DNA of 64,000 nt, from positions 1 to 64,000 of the forward strand of contig JANQKQ010000053.1 of assembly GCA_028281105.1 (NCBI GenBank), read 5' to 3'. Source of the DNA: Rhizobiaceae bacterium (GTDB lineage Bacteria > Pseudomonadota > Alphaproteobacteria > Rhizobiales > Rhizobiaceae). Position 1 is the first letter of the stretch. Each line of letters begins with the position of its first letter. The translations under genes were made by a program, and so were the position numbers. Positions 54,200-63,752 of this stretch are shown here, piece by piece. The notes under the pieces were generated by a model. The model saw only the letters and a list, made by a program, of their open reading frames with translations, was not told where the DNA came from and did not search any database.

Positions 54200-55735
54200 C
54201 TACTCGCCGGGCTCGTTCACCTCGACGCGGGCCTCGCGCCTGGAGCCGGAGGCGGGCGGTGAGATGGCTTGCGCCGGCGGCGGCTGGTCGGGCAGCGTGA
54301 TCAGGAAGGTGGTGCCGGCCGAGCCGGTCGATTCAATGCCGATCGTACCGCCATGGGCCTGGACCAGTTCCGCCGAGATCGCCAGACCCAGGCCGGTGCC
54401 GCCCGGCGTGGACGTGCCCTGGAACGCCTGGAACAGCTTCTCGCGCACCACGTCGGCAATGCCCGGCCCGGTGTCGGATATGCGCAGCAGCACGGTGTCG
54501 GCGCTTCGCTCGGCGGCCACCTCCAGGCGCCGGACCGCGCTGCCCTCATCGCCGCTGTCCATGGCCTGCAATGCGTTGCGGCACAGGTTCAAGATGACAC
54601 GGAACAGCTGCTCGGCGTCGCAGTTGACCTCCAGATCCTCGGGAACGCGATTGCGCCACTCGACCGCACCGGCCTGATCGAGGCCGACGATCTCGGCCAC
54701 ATCCTCGACGATGGCGCGCAGACGGTGCAGCCGGCGCTCGGGCGGCTTTTCCAGCGCCTTGCCGTAGGTGATCACCGATCGGGTGTATTCGACGGCCCGG
54801 TCGATGGTGCGGATCAGCCTGGGCGCGAAATGCTGTACGTTGGGATCGGTGAGCGTCGACAACCGATCGGAGAACAATTGCGCCGAGGCCAGAATGTTGC
54901 GCAGATCGTGATTGATCTTGGAGACGGCCAGGCCGAGATTGGCCAGGTGCTGCTTCTGGCGCAGGGTGTTCTGCAGATCGGTCTGGAACGCGGCCAGCCG
55001 GCGCTCGGCGACGCCGATCTCGTCGCTGCGTCCGGTCGGCCGCAGCACCAGCCCGACATTTTCCGGCTGTTCGGAGAACGCGGTCATGTTGTCGGAGATG
55101 CGCTTGATCGGCCGCACGATCAGCGCGTACAGCGCCAGGAACACCAGGGCGGCGGTGATCAGCGAGATCGCCAGCGAAATCAGCAACACGTTGCGCGAAT
55201 AGGTCAGCAGGGCGCCGCGCAGGTGGCGGTCTTCCTGGACAAGTTCGATGGTGCCGACACGGGCCTTCATGTCGCCGAACACGCGCAGCGTCTCGTCGCC
55301 GCCGAAGAACAGGATTTCGAGCGCGCTGCCGATCGATTCCAGCGGGTTGACCGTGGTGAGGTCGATATGGGTCGATACCGGCTGCGAAAAGTCGCCGGAT
55401 CCGGCGAGCAGGCGGCTGCGCCCGCCCTCGCGCACGGCCACCATCATCGACTGGGTGGCGGCGAGCAGTCGGGACTGGGCCTCCTGGGAAAGCATGGGAT
55501 CGCCGGAATCGAGGAACACGATCGAGGCGGCTTCCGCCGTGTCGAGGTGGCTCTGCAGCCATACGTTGCGGAAATTGGCTGCCGAAGGAACGAAGATCAG
55601 AACCTCGGCGATCATCACGAAGATGATCGTGAGCACCAGCAGCTTGCCGGAAAGACCGCGCCACGTGGACGTGTCCGACGTCGGACCGTCTGGCGGCCGT
55701 TCGCCCGTGTCCTGGCGTTGAGTTTTCTCAAGCAA
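54200..55735 (-). CDS. Orphan sensor histidine kinase
   Basis: A 511-residue membrane kinase: helix at about residues 31-52, a periplasmic sensor region to about 180, a second helix (about 183-205), a HAMP-like linker (PIKRISDNM), a dimerisation and phosphoacceptor region with the H-box KINHDLRN and an HATPase domain with N-box NLCRNALQA, DTGPGIAD and GGTGLGLAIS. No response regulator gene adjoins. The reading frame starts at a TTG at 55807, but TTG 55735 after GAGGAG is favoured. It follows the flavoprotein gene on the same strand, so it may belong to the same operon. Confidence 0.9.
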   Translation of the reverse strand: MLEKTQRQDTGERPPDGPTSDTSTWRGLSGKLLVLTIIFVMIAEVLIFVPSAANFRNVWLQSHLDTAEAASIVFLDSGDPMLSQEAQSRLLAATQSMMVAVREGGRSRLLAGSGDFSQPVSTHIDLTTVNPLESIGSALEILFFGGDETLRVFGDMKARVGTIELVQEDRHLRGALLTYSRNVLLISLAISLITAALVFLALYALIVRPIKRISDNMTAFSEQPENVGLVLRPTGRSDEIGVAERRLAAFQTDLQNTLRQKQHLANLGLAVSKINHDLRNILASAQLFSDRLSTLTDPNVQHFAPRLIRTIDRAVEYTRSVITYGKALEKPPERRLHRLRAIVEDVAEIVGLDQAGAVEWRNRVPEDLEVNCDAEQLFRVILNLCRNALQAMDSGDEGSAVRRLEVAAERSADTVLLRISDTGPGIADVVREKLFQAFQGTSTPGGTGLGLAISAELVQAHGGTIGIESTGSAGTTFLITLPDQPPPAQAISPPASGSRREARVEVNEPGE

Positions 55736-55816
55736 CCGGCTCGTCTCCTCAGGTCCCGTCAAATCCGCCGTGCCCGACCGAGCACGGCAACGACCCCGCC
55801 GACTCAACGGCCAATT

Positions 55817-57247
55817 CTAACCGAATCTGCGCAGGAAACCTATCAACTGGCGGATCAACGGCTTGCGCGCCAGCGGCGCATAGTGGGTGATCGCGGCGCG
55901 CTTGCCCACTTCGGCGAGCGTCGGATAGGGCGAAATATAGCCCACCGCGTCGCGCAATGTCATTTTGGCGGAGATCGCCAGCGACCACTGATTGATCATC
56001 TCGCCTGCGCCCGCCCCGACGGCGGACACGCCGACGATACGGCCCTTGCGGTTGGCGATCAGCTTGATGAGCCCGGTGGTCTTGCGCTCGGCGACGGCGC
56101 GGTCGTTTTCGGCGAACGGCCAACGCAGCACGCGGATTTTTCCGTGAACCTCGCGTGCGGCTTGTTCGGTGAGCCCCACATGGGCCAGTTGCGGATCGGT
56201 GTAGGTGGCCCAGGGGATGATGCCGGCATCGGGCTTGGCGCGCGCGCGCAACAGGATCGAGCGCACCACCAAGCCTGCATGGTAACCGGCCACATGGGTG
56301 AATTGCGGCCCACCGGCCACATCGCCGATGGCGTAGACCTTGCGATTGGTGGTGCGCAACGTGCGGTCGACCTTGATGCCCTTGGGGTCGAACTCGATGC
56401 CGGCCGCCTCCAGCCCCAGGCCGTGAACGTTCGCCGCCCGACCCGTGGCGACCAGCAGGTGAGTGCCGTCGATGGTCTCCGTTTGTCCGTCGACACCCAC
56501 GCTAACGCGCACGCCGGTCTTGCCGCGCCGCGCGACCGCTTCAACCGGCGTGTGCTCGCGGATATCGATGCCTTCGTCGCGCAGGGCTTCCAGCGCGATC
56601 GCCGCCAGTTCGGGATCGTCCTTGCCGAAGGCGGCAAATGCCTCGAGCACGGTTACCTGCGAACCGAGCCGGTGATAGGCCTGCGCCATCTCCAGGCCGA
56701 TCGGCCCGCCGCCGATGACGATCAGATGGCCCAGCTTTCGGGCGTTGTCGAACAGGGTTTCGTTGGTGAAGTAGGCCACCTTGTCGAGTCCCGGGATCGG
56801 CGGGACGAACGGCGACGAGCCGGTGGCGACGACGAAGCGGCGGGCGCGGATTTGCGCATCGCCTGCGACGACGGTGTCGGGACCGGTGAAGCGGGCTTCG
56901 CGCTGGATGACCTTGACGCCGAGCGCAGTGAACCGCTCGACCGAATCGTTGGGCTCGATGGTGGCGATCACGTCGTGGACGTGTTCATGCACCTTGCGCA
57001 TGTTGACCGACACCTGGCCGTCGACGCGGATGCCGAACTTGCCGGCCTCATCGATCGCGGCGACGTGTTTGGCCGCCGCCAGCAGCGCCTTTGACGGCAC
57101 GCAGCCGGTGTTGAGGCAGTCGCCGCCCATCTTGCCCTTTTCGATCAGCACCACGGGCACGCCGAACGACGCAGCCGCCGCGGCGACGGTCAGGCCGCCG
57201 GATCCGGCGCCGATCACACAGATGTCGGGAGTAAGCGTTTCGGTCAT
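55817..57247 (-). CDS. Mercuric-reductase-like pyridine nucleotide-disulfide oxidoreductase
   Basis: A 476-residue FAD/NAD(P)H enzyme. FAD binds at ICVIGAGSGGLTVAAAA, and the redox disulfide is GGDCLNTGCVPSKAL; NAD(P)H binds at LIVIGGGPIGLEMAQAY. The C-terminal active-site His of lipoamide dehydrogenases (HPT-x2-E) is a Tyr here (Tyr441-Pro-Thr with Glu446 kept), and no N-terminal HMA domain or C-terminal Cys pair for mercury is present. Thus neither dihydrolipoyl dehydrogenase nor classic MerA is supported. It lies between the TVP38-family gene (18 bases upstream) and the kinase gene, presumably one operon. Confidence 0.88.
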   Translation of the reverse strand: MTETLTPDICVIGAGSGGLTVAAAAASFGVPVVLIEKGKMGGDCLNTGCVPSKALLAAAKHVAAIDEAGKFGIRVDGQVSVNMRKVHEHVHDVIATIEPNDSVERFTALGVKVIQREARFTGPDTVVAGDAQIRARRFVVATGSSPFVPPIPGLDKVAYFTNETLFDNARKLGHLIVIGGGPIGLEMAQAYHRLGSQVTVLEAFAAFGKDDPELAAIALEALRDEGIDIREHTPVEAVARRGKTGVRVSVGVDGQTETIDGTHLLVATGRAANVHGLGLEAAGIEFDPKGIKVDRTLRTTNRKVYAIGDVAGGPQFTHVAGYHAGLVVRSILLRARAKPDAGIIPWATYTDPQLAHVGLTEQAAREVHGKIRVLRWPFAENDRAVAERKTTGLIKLIANRKGRIVGVSAVGAGAGEMINQWSLAISAKMTLRDAVGYISPYPTLAEVGKRAAITHYAPLARKPLIRQLIGFLRRFG

Positions 57248-57265
57248 CGGCTGGGACAGGTCCGG

Positions 57266-58072
57266 CTATTGCATTCGTGCGGAGCGCCAGCGGCGCACCA
57301 GCAGGGGCAGGATGGAAATGACCGCCAGGGCGGCCAGGGCGATGATGATCTCGCTGGTGACCAGCGCGCCGATATCGATGCGGCAGTCGCCGGCGGCCGC
57401 GCAGCCCGGGTTGGCCGCCTCCTGGGCGGCGATGACGCTGTCGAGGCCGGCGCCGATATAGGAATACGCAAAAGTGCCGGGAATGATGCCGATGAAGGTG
57501 GCCAGCGCGTAGGCGCGCAGCTTCATGTTGAGCAGCGCCGGGACGATGTTGACGACCCAGAACGGGAAGATCGGAGCCAAGCGGATGGTCAGCAGATACT
57601 CGAATGCGTTGCGCTGGAAGCCTTCGACCATGCGCGAAATGAACGGCCCGGCGCGGCGCTGCAGAAAGTCGCCGAACGAGGATCGCGCGATCGCGAAGAT
57701 CGCAACGGCGCCGCAGGTCGCGCCAACCACCGACAGCGCCGCGCCGGCGATGCCGCCGAACAACAATCCGCCGGAGATCGTCATGAAGGAAGCGCCGGGG
57801 AACGACACTGCCACCAGGGTGGCGTAGACGACGACGAAGGCCGCGGCCGCGGGCAGCAGGTTGGCGGCGATGAACGCCTCCAGGGCGGCGCGATGCATGA
57901 TGATCGAGGAAAGCGAGAAAAAGTCGAACACGCCCGTCGCCCAGGCGGCCGCCAGCAACGCCACCACCGCCACGGGCGCCAGCCATCGCCCGCGCCGCGC
58001 GCCGCGTTTGGTCCGGGCCGCGTCGGTGCGTTGTGCGCCTTGGGGCGAATCTTGGCCGGTTGTTTCGTTCAT
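57266..58072 (-). CDS. TVP38/TMEM64 (VTT domain) membrane protein
   Basis: A 268-residue inner-membrane protein of the TVP38/DedA-like superfamily. Five to six membrane segments; the VTT core includes VVYATLVAVSFPGASFMTISGGLLFGG and RLAPIFPFWVVNIVPALLNM, and a C-terminal membrane helix precedes a basic tail. ATG 58072 is 26 codons inside the open frame. Relatives are proposed to scramble or carry lipids. The pairing with a mercuric-reductase-like flavoprotein, here in one operon, is seen in many genomes, but the joint role is unknown. Confidence 0.9.
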   Translation of the reverse strand: MNETTGQDSPQGAQRTDAARTKRGARRGRWLAPVAVVALLAAAWATGVFDFFSLSSIIMHRAALEAFIAANLLPAAAAFVVVYATLVAVSFPGASFMTISGGLLFGGIAGAALSVVGATCGAVAIFAIARSSFGDFLQRRAGPFISRMVEGFQRNAFEYLLTIRLAPIFPFWVVNIVPALLNMKLRAYALATFIGIIPGTFAYSYIGAGLDSVIAAQEAANPGCAAAGDCRIDIGALVTSEIIIALAALAVISILPLLVRRWRSARMQ

Positions 58073-58520
58073 GACGGTGCGAAGTTGCGGTTCGGCCGCG
58101 CCCGCCACGACACGGCTATCGCCTTCATGTGAACGGCTGCGCGCCGGCAATCAATGCCAAATCGACGCATTTCACCGGGATTTGACTGCCAGCCGGTCGA
58201 GATGCGGCCTTCCACGGCGCCGGTGGCGCGTCGGACGGGCCGGAAACACCCCTCGCCGATTCCCATATTCTACGGGACAACCCGGTGGTTGGCCACGCAC
58301 CGCAGGCGCGATGGTTTGGCGTGGCGGGCGTTTGACTCGCGATAGCGTTCTTCCTATAAGCGCCTACCGTTTGCCGGGGCCGGCGCCAACCCTTGGACCA
58401 AGGGTGTACGCCCATCCCAGCGCCCCGCAGGAATGGCGAACGGTTGGTAACCCGCTCGCTTTCGTATTCAAAGTCCGCAAACACGAAGAACAGGATCCGC
58501 GTACCGGCGGATAGCACCCG
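58073..58520. promoter_or_regulatory. Intergenic region with a strong rpmH promoter
   Basis: No gene is seen in 448 bases between divergent TVP38 and rpmH genes. TTGACT (58332-58337) and TATAAG (58355-58360) are separated by exactly 17 bases and point at rpmH, about 150 bases away; this is the best sigma-70 match in the window. The long leader before rpmH has no clear structured element. Confidence 0.7.
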
Positions 58521-58655
58521 ATGAAGCGCACCTTCCAACCCAGCAAACTGGTCCGCAAACGCCGCCACGGATTTCGCGCCCGTATGGCCACAAAAGGCGG
58601 CCGCCGCGTCATCGCCAACCGGCGCGCGCGCGGCCGGGCCAAACTGTCCGCCTGA
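58521..58655 (+). CDS. rpmH: 50S ribosomal protein L34
   Basis: A 44-residue, very basic protein: [21 protein letters not shown] and [19 protein letters not shown] match L34 throughout. It is a large-subunit ribosomal protein. It is the first gene of the rpmH-rnpA-yidC-engB-argB block, and a sigma-70 promoter is found about 160 bases upstream. Confidence 0.98.
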   Translation: MKRTFQPSKLVRKRRHGFRARMATKGGRRVIANRRARGRAKLSA

Positions 58656-58722
58656 TCGAACGCCACCGGCACTGCCCGCAAAACCGCGGCATCCGGCCTA
58701 AGCGCGATCGCCACCCATCATC

Positions 58723-59148
58723 ATGAACCGGCCAGCAGAGCCCAGCCAGAGCGCCGTCGCCGTGCCGCGGCTGCGCAAGCGCCGTGAATATGTCGCCATG
58801 CGCGGCGGCGATCGCATCGTCAAGCCCGGCTTCGTGCTGGTCTCGCGGCGGCGCGGCGCAGGTGAACCGGGCCCGGCGCTACGGCGCTTCGGTTTCACCG
58901 TCACCAAACGCATCGGCAACGCGGTGGAACGCAACCGCATCCGGCGGCGGCTGAAGGAGGCGGCGAGACACGCGTCGGTCGGCCGCCTCGACGGCGGTTT
59001 CGACCATGTGCTGATCGGCCGCCGCGCAGCGCTGGCTCTGGAATTCGCCGCGCTCGTCGATGATCTGGCCGGCGGTCTTGACCGGGCGGCCACGATGGCG
59101 TCAAAACCGCGACGGGGACGCCGACGGCGCGGTGGCACGAAAGATTGA
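58723..59148 (+). CDS. rnpA: Ribonuclease P protein component
   Basis: A 141-residue basic protein that helps the RNase P RNA trim the 5' end of tRNAs. The hallmark RNR motif appears in GNAVERNRIRRRLKEAAR, preceded by RRFGFTVTKRIG. A basic tail (RRGRRRRGG) is typical of alphaproteobacteria. It lies 67 bases after rpmH and 83 bases before yidC; no yidD gene is found between them. Confidence 0.96.
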   Translation: MNRPAEPSQSAVAVPRLRKRREYVAMRGGDRIVKPGFVLVSRRRGAGEPGPALRRFGFTVTKRIGNAVERNRIRRRLKEAARHASVGRLDGGFDHVLIGRRAALALEFAALVDDLAGGLDRAATMASKPRRGRRRRGGTKD

Positions 59149-59231
59149 GGTGCAACTGCCCGCGCGAGCACCCAAATAGGCAGGCAGGCCGATAAGCAGG
59201 CAGGAATGACCGCGGGTCGAGGAACAGCACT

Positions 59232-61076
59232 ATGATGGACGGCAACAGTCGAAACATGTTCTTGGCGATCGGGCTGTCGCTGATCATCATCATCGCCTGG
59301 CAATATCTGTACATCAATCCGAGGCTGGAGGCCGAACGGCGCGCCGCCGAGATCGAGGCGCAGCGCCAGGCGCAGGTCGAGGAATCGGTCACGGTCGGCG
59401 AACCGTCGGGCGAGAGCGCCGCCAACATCCCCTCGACCGCCGGCGCCGGCGACATTCCATCCGCCGGTATCGCGACCGAGCAGGCGGCTCCGTCCGCGTC
59501 CACCGTCAGCCGGCGCGCGGCGCTGGACCAGGACAACCGGGTCGAGTTCGAGACCGCCAGCCTGATCGGCTCGATCAATCTGAAGGGCGCCCGCCTGGAC
59601 GATCTGCGGCTGAAGAAATATCGCGCGACCATCGATCCGACCAGCCCGCTCATCGAGCTTCTGCAACCCTCGACGATGGGCGACGGCTATTTCGCCGAGT
59701 TCGGCTGGGTCGGCAACGACGCCACCGGCCCGGTGCCCGGCCCCGATACGGTCTGGCAGATCGAGCCCCGCTCGCAACTGGCACCAGACAGCGATCTGGT
59801 GCTCACCTGGTCGAACGATCGCGGCATCACGTTCAAACGCACCATCGCGGTCGACGACTTCTACATGTTCACCTACACCGACGAGGTCACCAACGGCACC
59901 GGCGCGGCGATCTCGCTGGCGCCTTACGGGCGCATCACGCGCTATGGCGAGCCGGAGGTGGTCGGCTTCTTCGTGTTGCACGAGGGCCTGATCGGCGTCA
60001 TCGGCGAGGATGGGCTGCAGGAAGTCGACTATGACGACATCCGCGATGACCGGCAGATGACCTACGACGCCGCACGCGTGGGCTGGCTCGGCATCACCGA
60101 CAAATACTGGGCCACCGCCCTGGTGCCGGCGGCGACGTTTACGCCAAGATTTTCCTATTTCACCGAGGGCCGGCCGCGCTACCAAAGCGACTATCTCGGC
60201 GAACCGGTCACGGTGGCTGCCGGCGGGTCGACTTCGGTAAACCAGCGGCTGTTCGCCGGCGCCAAGGAGACCAACGTGGTCGACGGCTACCAGGCCGATC
60301 TCGCCATCGACAATTTCGACCTGCTGATCGATTGGGGCTGGTTCTATTTCATCACCAAGCCGATGTTCTGGCTGCTGGACACCCTGTTCAAGCTGGTCGG
60401 CAATTTCGGCGTCGCCATCCTGTTCGCCACGGTGATCATCAAGGCGGTCTTCTTCCCGCTCGCCAACATGTCCTATGCGTCGATGGCGAAGATGAAGAAG
60501 GTCCAACCCGACATGATGGCGATCCGCGAGCGCTATTCCGACGACCGGGTCAAGCAGCAGCAGGAGATGATGGCGCTGTATAAGCGCGAGAAGATCAACC
60601 CGGCATCCGGCTGCTGGCCGATCCTGCTGCAGATCCCGGTGTTCTTCGCGCTCTACAAGGTGTTGTTCGTCACTCTTGAGATGCGCCATGCGCCGTTCTT
60701 CGGCTGGATTCAGGACCTGGCCGCGCCCGACCCGACCTCGATCTTCAACCTGTTCGGCCTGCTGCCGTTCGCCGTTCCCGCGTTCCTGCTGATCGGCGTG
60801 TGGCCGCTTTTGATGGGGATCACCATGTTCCTGCAGATGCGCATGAACCCGGCGCCGCCCGATCCGACCCAGGCGATGATCTTCAACTGGATGCCGGTGG
60901 TGTTCACCTTCATGCTGGCCTCGTTCCCGGCCGGATTGGTGATCTACTGGGCATGGAACAACTTCCTGTCGATCATCCAGCAGGCGCTGATCATGCGCCG
61001 TCACGGCGTCAAGATCGAGCTGTGGGACAATCTCAAGTCGCTGATCGGGATGAAGAAGAAGACACCGGCGGAGTGA
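59232..61076 (+). CDS. yidC: Membrane protein insertase YidC
   Basis: A 614-residue inner-membrane insertase. A first helix (about residues 8-28) is followed by a large periplasmic beta domain (about 60-365), then the conserved core of about five helices with [35 protein letters not shown] and the cytoplasmic [18 protein letters not shown] hairpin; [15 protein letters not shown] and a basic end follow. It inserts proteins into the inner membrane alone or with SecYEG. ATG at 59232 or 59235. Followed by engB after two bases. Confidence 0.97.
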   Translation: MMDGNSRNMFLAIGLSLIIIIAWQYLYINPRLEAERRAAEIEAQRQAQVEESVTVGEPSGESAANIPSTAGAGDIPSAGIATEQAAPSASTVSRRAALDQDNRVEFETASLIGSINLKGARLDDLRLKKYRATIDPTSPLIELLQPSTMGDGYFAEFGWVGNDATGPVPGPDTVWQIEPRSQLAPDSDLVLTWSNDRGITFKRTIAVDDFYMFTYTDEVTNGTGAAISLAPYGRITRYGEPEVVGFFVLHEGLIGVIGEDGLQEVDYDDIRDDRQMTYDAARVGWLGITDKYWATALVPAATFTPRFSYFTEGRPRYQSDYLGEPVTVAAGGSTSVNQRLFAGAKETNVVDGYQADLAIDNFDLLIDWGWFYFITKPMFWLLDTLFKLVGNFGVAILFATVIIKAVFFPLANMSYASMAKMKKVQPDMMAIRERYSDDRVKQQQEMMALYKREKINPASGCWPILLQIPVFFALYKVLFVTLEMRHAPFFGWIQDLAAPDPTSIFNLFGLLPFAVPAFLLIGVWPLLMGITMFLQMRMNPAPPDPTQAMIFNWMPVVFTFMLASFPAGLVIYWAWNNFLSIIQQALIMRRHGVKIELWDNLKSLIGMKKKTPAE

Positions 61077-61078
61077 TC

Positions 61079-61747
61079 ATGGCGAGCGCGCCCGCCGGTT
61101 CCTCACCCGACGCGCGGCGGCTGTTCGCTTCGCCCTGGCGCTTCGTCGCCGGCGCGCCAGCGATGAAGTTCCTGCCGCCCGAGGGACCGGTCGAGGTGGC
61201 GTTCGCCGGGCGCTCGAACGTCGGCAAGTCCACGCTCATCAATATGGTCCTGGGGCGCAAGGGCCTGGCGCGCACGTCCAACACGCCCGGCCGGACCCAG
61301 GAGCTCAACTTCTTCGTGCCCGATGGCCATGACGACGCCCCGACGCTGGCCATCGTCGACATGCCCGGCTACGGCTTCGCCAAGGCTCCCAAGGCGCAGG
61401 TGGAGCGGTGGACGAAGCTGGTGTTCGACTATCTGCGCGGGCGCGCCACCTTGCGCCGGGTATTCGTGCTGATCGACGCGCGCCACGGCATCAAGGACAA
61501 CGATCTCGACATGCTGTCGCTGCTCGACCAGGCCGCCGTTTCCTACCAGATCGCGCTGACCAAGGCCGACAAGGTGAAGGCGGAAGACCTTGAAGCGTTG
61601 TTGGCCCGGGTGGGCGATCAGATCCGCAAGCGGCCGGCGGCCCATCCGACCGTGCTCGTTACATCTGCCAAGTCCGGAACGGGCATCGATGAACTGCGCG
61701 GCGCGATCCATGCCGTCACGCTCGGCGGCGAACGGGCGGACGATTGA
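61079..61747 (+). CDS. engB: Ribosome biogenesis GTPase EngB (YihA/YsxC)
   Basis: A 222-residue GTPase that helps assemble the large ribosomal subunit. G1 is GRSNVGKST near residue 47, G2 includes [12 protein letters not shown]3 is DMPGYGFA near 96, G4 is TKAD near 161 and G5 is SAKSGTG near 200. It has the family's N-terminal extension. ATG at 61079 is two bases beyond the yidC stop. The length is normal for alphaproteobacteria. Confidence 0.96.
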   Translation: MASAPAGSSPDARRLFASPWRFVAGAPAMKFLPPEGPVEVAFAGRSNVGKSTLINMVLGRKGLARTSNTPGRTQELNFFVPDGHDDAPTLAIVDMPGYGFAKAPKAQVERWTKLVFDYLRGRATLRRVFVLIDARHGIKDNDLDMLSLLDQAAVSYQIALTKADKVKAEDLEALLARVGDQIRKRPAAHPTVLVTSAKSGTGIDELRGAIHAVTLGGERADD

Positions 61748-61817
61748 ACGGTTTGCCGTCGGGTTGCTTTGCCGCTAAACAGGCGCACTCCAAGCAAAAG
61801 CCGGAACCGAACCTGCG

Positions 61818-62720
61818 ATGACCGAGAACACGGACATGCCGTCGCGCGGCGAAACTGAGGCGCGCATCCTGGCCCAGGCGCTGCCCTATATGCAGCGCTA
61901 TGCGGGAAAGTCGGTGGTGGTCAAATATGGCGGCCACGCTATGGGCGATGCGGAGCTGGCCAAGGCGTTCTGCTCCGACATCGCGCTGCTCAAGCAGTCC
62001 GGGGTCGATCCCGTCGTCGTGCACGGCGGCGGGCCGCAGATCGGCGCGATGCTGGAGAAGGTGGGCATTCAGTCGCAGTTCCAGGACGGGTTGCGGATCA
62101 CCGACCAGGCGACGGTGGAAGTCGTGGAGATGGTGCTCGCCGGCTCGATCAACAAGTCGATCGTCGCGGCGATGAACGCCCAAGGCGCCCGCGCCATCGG
62201 CCTGTGCGGCAAGGACGGCAACATGGTGCTGGCGGAGAAAGCCAAGCGCACCATCGTCGATCCCGATTCGCAGATCGAGCGGGTCGTCGACCTGGGCCTG
62301 GTCGGCGAGCCGGCCAAGGTCGACCGCAAGGTGCTCGACATGACCGCGTCGGCCGGCCTTATCCCGGTCGTCGCGCCGGTCTGCTTCGGCGAAGACGGCA
62401 ACACCTACAACGTCAACGCCGACACCTTCGCCGGCGCCGTGGCTGCCGCCATGAGCGCCACGCGGCTGTTGTTCCTGACCGACGTGCCGGGTGTTCTGGG
62501 CGCCGACGGCCAGCTGATCAAGCAATTGTCGGTGGCCGACGCGCGCGCGCTGATCGACGACGGCACCATCGCCGGCGGCATGATCCCCAAGGTGGAGACC
62601 TGCATCAGCGCGGTCGAGGCCGGCGTGGAGGGCGTGGCGATCCTAAACGGCAAGCGCCGCCACGCGGTGCTGCTGGAGCTCTACACCGAGCACGGCGCTG
62701 GCACGCTGATGGTGAGGTAG
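61818..62720 (+). CDS. argB: Acetylglutamate kinase
   Basis: A 300-residue amino-acid kinase, the second step of arginine synthesis. The family motifs are [11 protein letters not shown] (ATP), [21 protein letters not shown]-like [25 protein letters not shown] and [44 protein letters not shown]. The N-terminal helix marks the arginine-sensitive hexameric type. It closes the rpmH block, as in many Hyphomicrobiales. Confidence 0.97.
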   Translation: MTENTDMPSRGETEARILAQALPYMQRYAGKSVVVKYGGHAMGDAELAKAFCSDIALLKQSGVDPVVVHGGGPQIGAMLEKVGIQSQFQDGLRITDQATVEVVEMVLAGSINKSIVAAMNAQGARAIGLCGKDGNMVLAEKAKRTIVDPDSQIERVVDLGLVGEPAKVDRKVLDMTASAGLIPVVAPVCFGEDGNTYNVNADTFAGAVAAAMSATRLLFLTDVPGVLGADGQLIKQLSVADARALIDDGTIAGGMIPKVETCISAVEAGVEGVAILNGKRRHAVLLELYTEHGAGTLMVR

Positions 62721-62828
62721 GCCACTTCAGGCTGTGCGCCATCCGATCTGTGATGTTGCGGCTGTGTCCGCACCGGATTCGCGGATTCCCTTGCAGCTGG
62801 AAGCACGTGTTCCTACAAACGGTCCGAT

Positions 62829-63338
62829 ATGAAGATCATCCGCCGCAGCAATTTCGGGTTCCTTTTCGGCTTATGGCTGCTCATTCCGCTTATGTGGGCT
62901 GCACCCGCAAACGCCGGCCTGCGTCTGTGTAACGAAACCGACTACGACATCAGGTACGCCATCATTTACACTCACTTTCCCGATGTTCTTAAGCAGCGCA
63001 CCACATGGCCGCTCAAGGGATGGTATAACCTCAAGAGCGGCAAATGCGTGCGCCAACTTTCGGGACGGGATGAGCGCTTGGTCGCGATGGCCGTTCGCGC
63101 AGTCCGGATCGACCACATACCGCAACTTTTGTATTTTCCAGAGCAAGACGGCAGCGCAACCGGCATTATGCGCCCACTGTGCATATTACGCGATCTGAAT
63201 GGAGACGGCGGCTATAAAGATACGATCGAGGAATATGCTCCCAAACCAGAAGACTGCCCCGACAATCGCTACTGGCAGATGTTCAATCTGCACATCCATG
63301 TCCCGCTAGATACCGACTATACATTTTATTTTGAGTGA
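62829..63338 (+). CDS. DUF1036-like secreted protein
   Basis: A 169-residue protein with a Sec signal peptide (residues 1-29, ending in ANA). The start of the mature part (LRLCNETDYDIRYAIIY) and GWYNLKSGKC resemble DUF1036 proteins of unknown function, which share CN...A-I and GWW-L-PG-C patterns. A later acidic DLNGDGGYKD segment looks like a calcium-binding loop, perhaps by chance. It overlaps the 3' end of the opposing gene by 13 bases. Composition here already drops in GC. Confidence 0.7.
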   Translation: MKIIRRSNFGFLFGLWLLIPLMWAAPANAGLRLCNETDYDIRYAIIYTHFPDVLKQRTTWPLKGWYNLKSGKCVRQLSGRDERLVAMAVRAVRIDHIPQLLYFPEQDGSATGIMRPLCILRDLNGDGGYKDTIEEYAPKPEDCPDNRYWQMFNLHIHVPLDTDYTFYFE

Positions 63339-63736
63339 TGCAGTATTTTACCCGATGCCAACATCCAGTGGCCGCTTTTTGTTATGTAAATAAAAGTGGA
63401 TTTTTCACTATTGTACAAACATTCGAAATTCTTACACATGCGCCGCGCCGTATAAAATTCTGCTCTTCCAACTATGTTACGCAGTATCTTATCGGAAATT
63501 TCTTCTATAAATTTTTCCGCATCTTCTTTTTCTTCCCCTTCTAATTCTTCCAAGCTCTTCCGCACCTCCGATCTAAATTGTCGAAGAGAATCGATATTCC
63601 GATCGTAGATAGAAATGCCCTGCTCGATAAACTCATCGATTGTCTGCGGGTATGCTTCCTCTGGAAAAGCGCATATCAAAATCAAAACAAGTGCAACTGC
63701 TCCTTTTGCAAGCGAAGCGGTATCCAACCAAAACAT
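63326..63736 (-). CDS. AT-rich secreted protein of unknown function
   Basis: A 136-residue protein with a signal peptide (about residues 1-30, ending in AYPQ) and a charged, helical mature part (SEVRKSLEELEGEEKEDAEK) followed by a short segment with two Cys. I do not recognise a family. The DNA is much more AT-rich than the rest of the window, and codons ending in A or T are common, suggesting recent transfer. ATG 63736 lies ten bases after GAGG; an upstream TTG (63751) is less likely. Ends inside the 3' end of the DUF1036-like gene. Confidence 0.6.
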   Translation of the reverse strand: MFWLDTASLAKGAVALVLILICAFPEEAYPQTIDEFIEQGISIYDRNIDSLRQFRSEVRKSLEELEGEEKEDAEKFIEEISDKILRNIVGRAEFYTARRMCKNFECLYNSEKSTFIYITKSGHWMLASGKILHHSK

Positions 63737-63752
63737 AGTAACGATCCTCAAC

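Noticed and set aside
54269-57094. Plus-strand open frame of 941 codons
   Set aside because: Antisense shadow of the kinase and flavoprotein genes, which carry clear domain motifs on the other strand.
55817-57247. Calling the flavoprotein MerA or dihydrolipoyl dehydrogenase
   Set aside because: It lacks mercury-binding Cys residues and has Tyr in place of the catalytic His of lipoamide dehydrogenases.
59149-59231. Possible yidD gene between rnpA and yidC
   Set aside because: Only 83 bases are available and no YidD-like frame is present.
58698-61004. Long minus-strand open frame (768 codons)
   Set aside because: Antisense to rnpA and yidC; composition is unlike a real protein.
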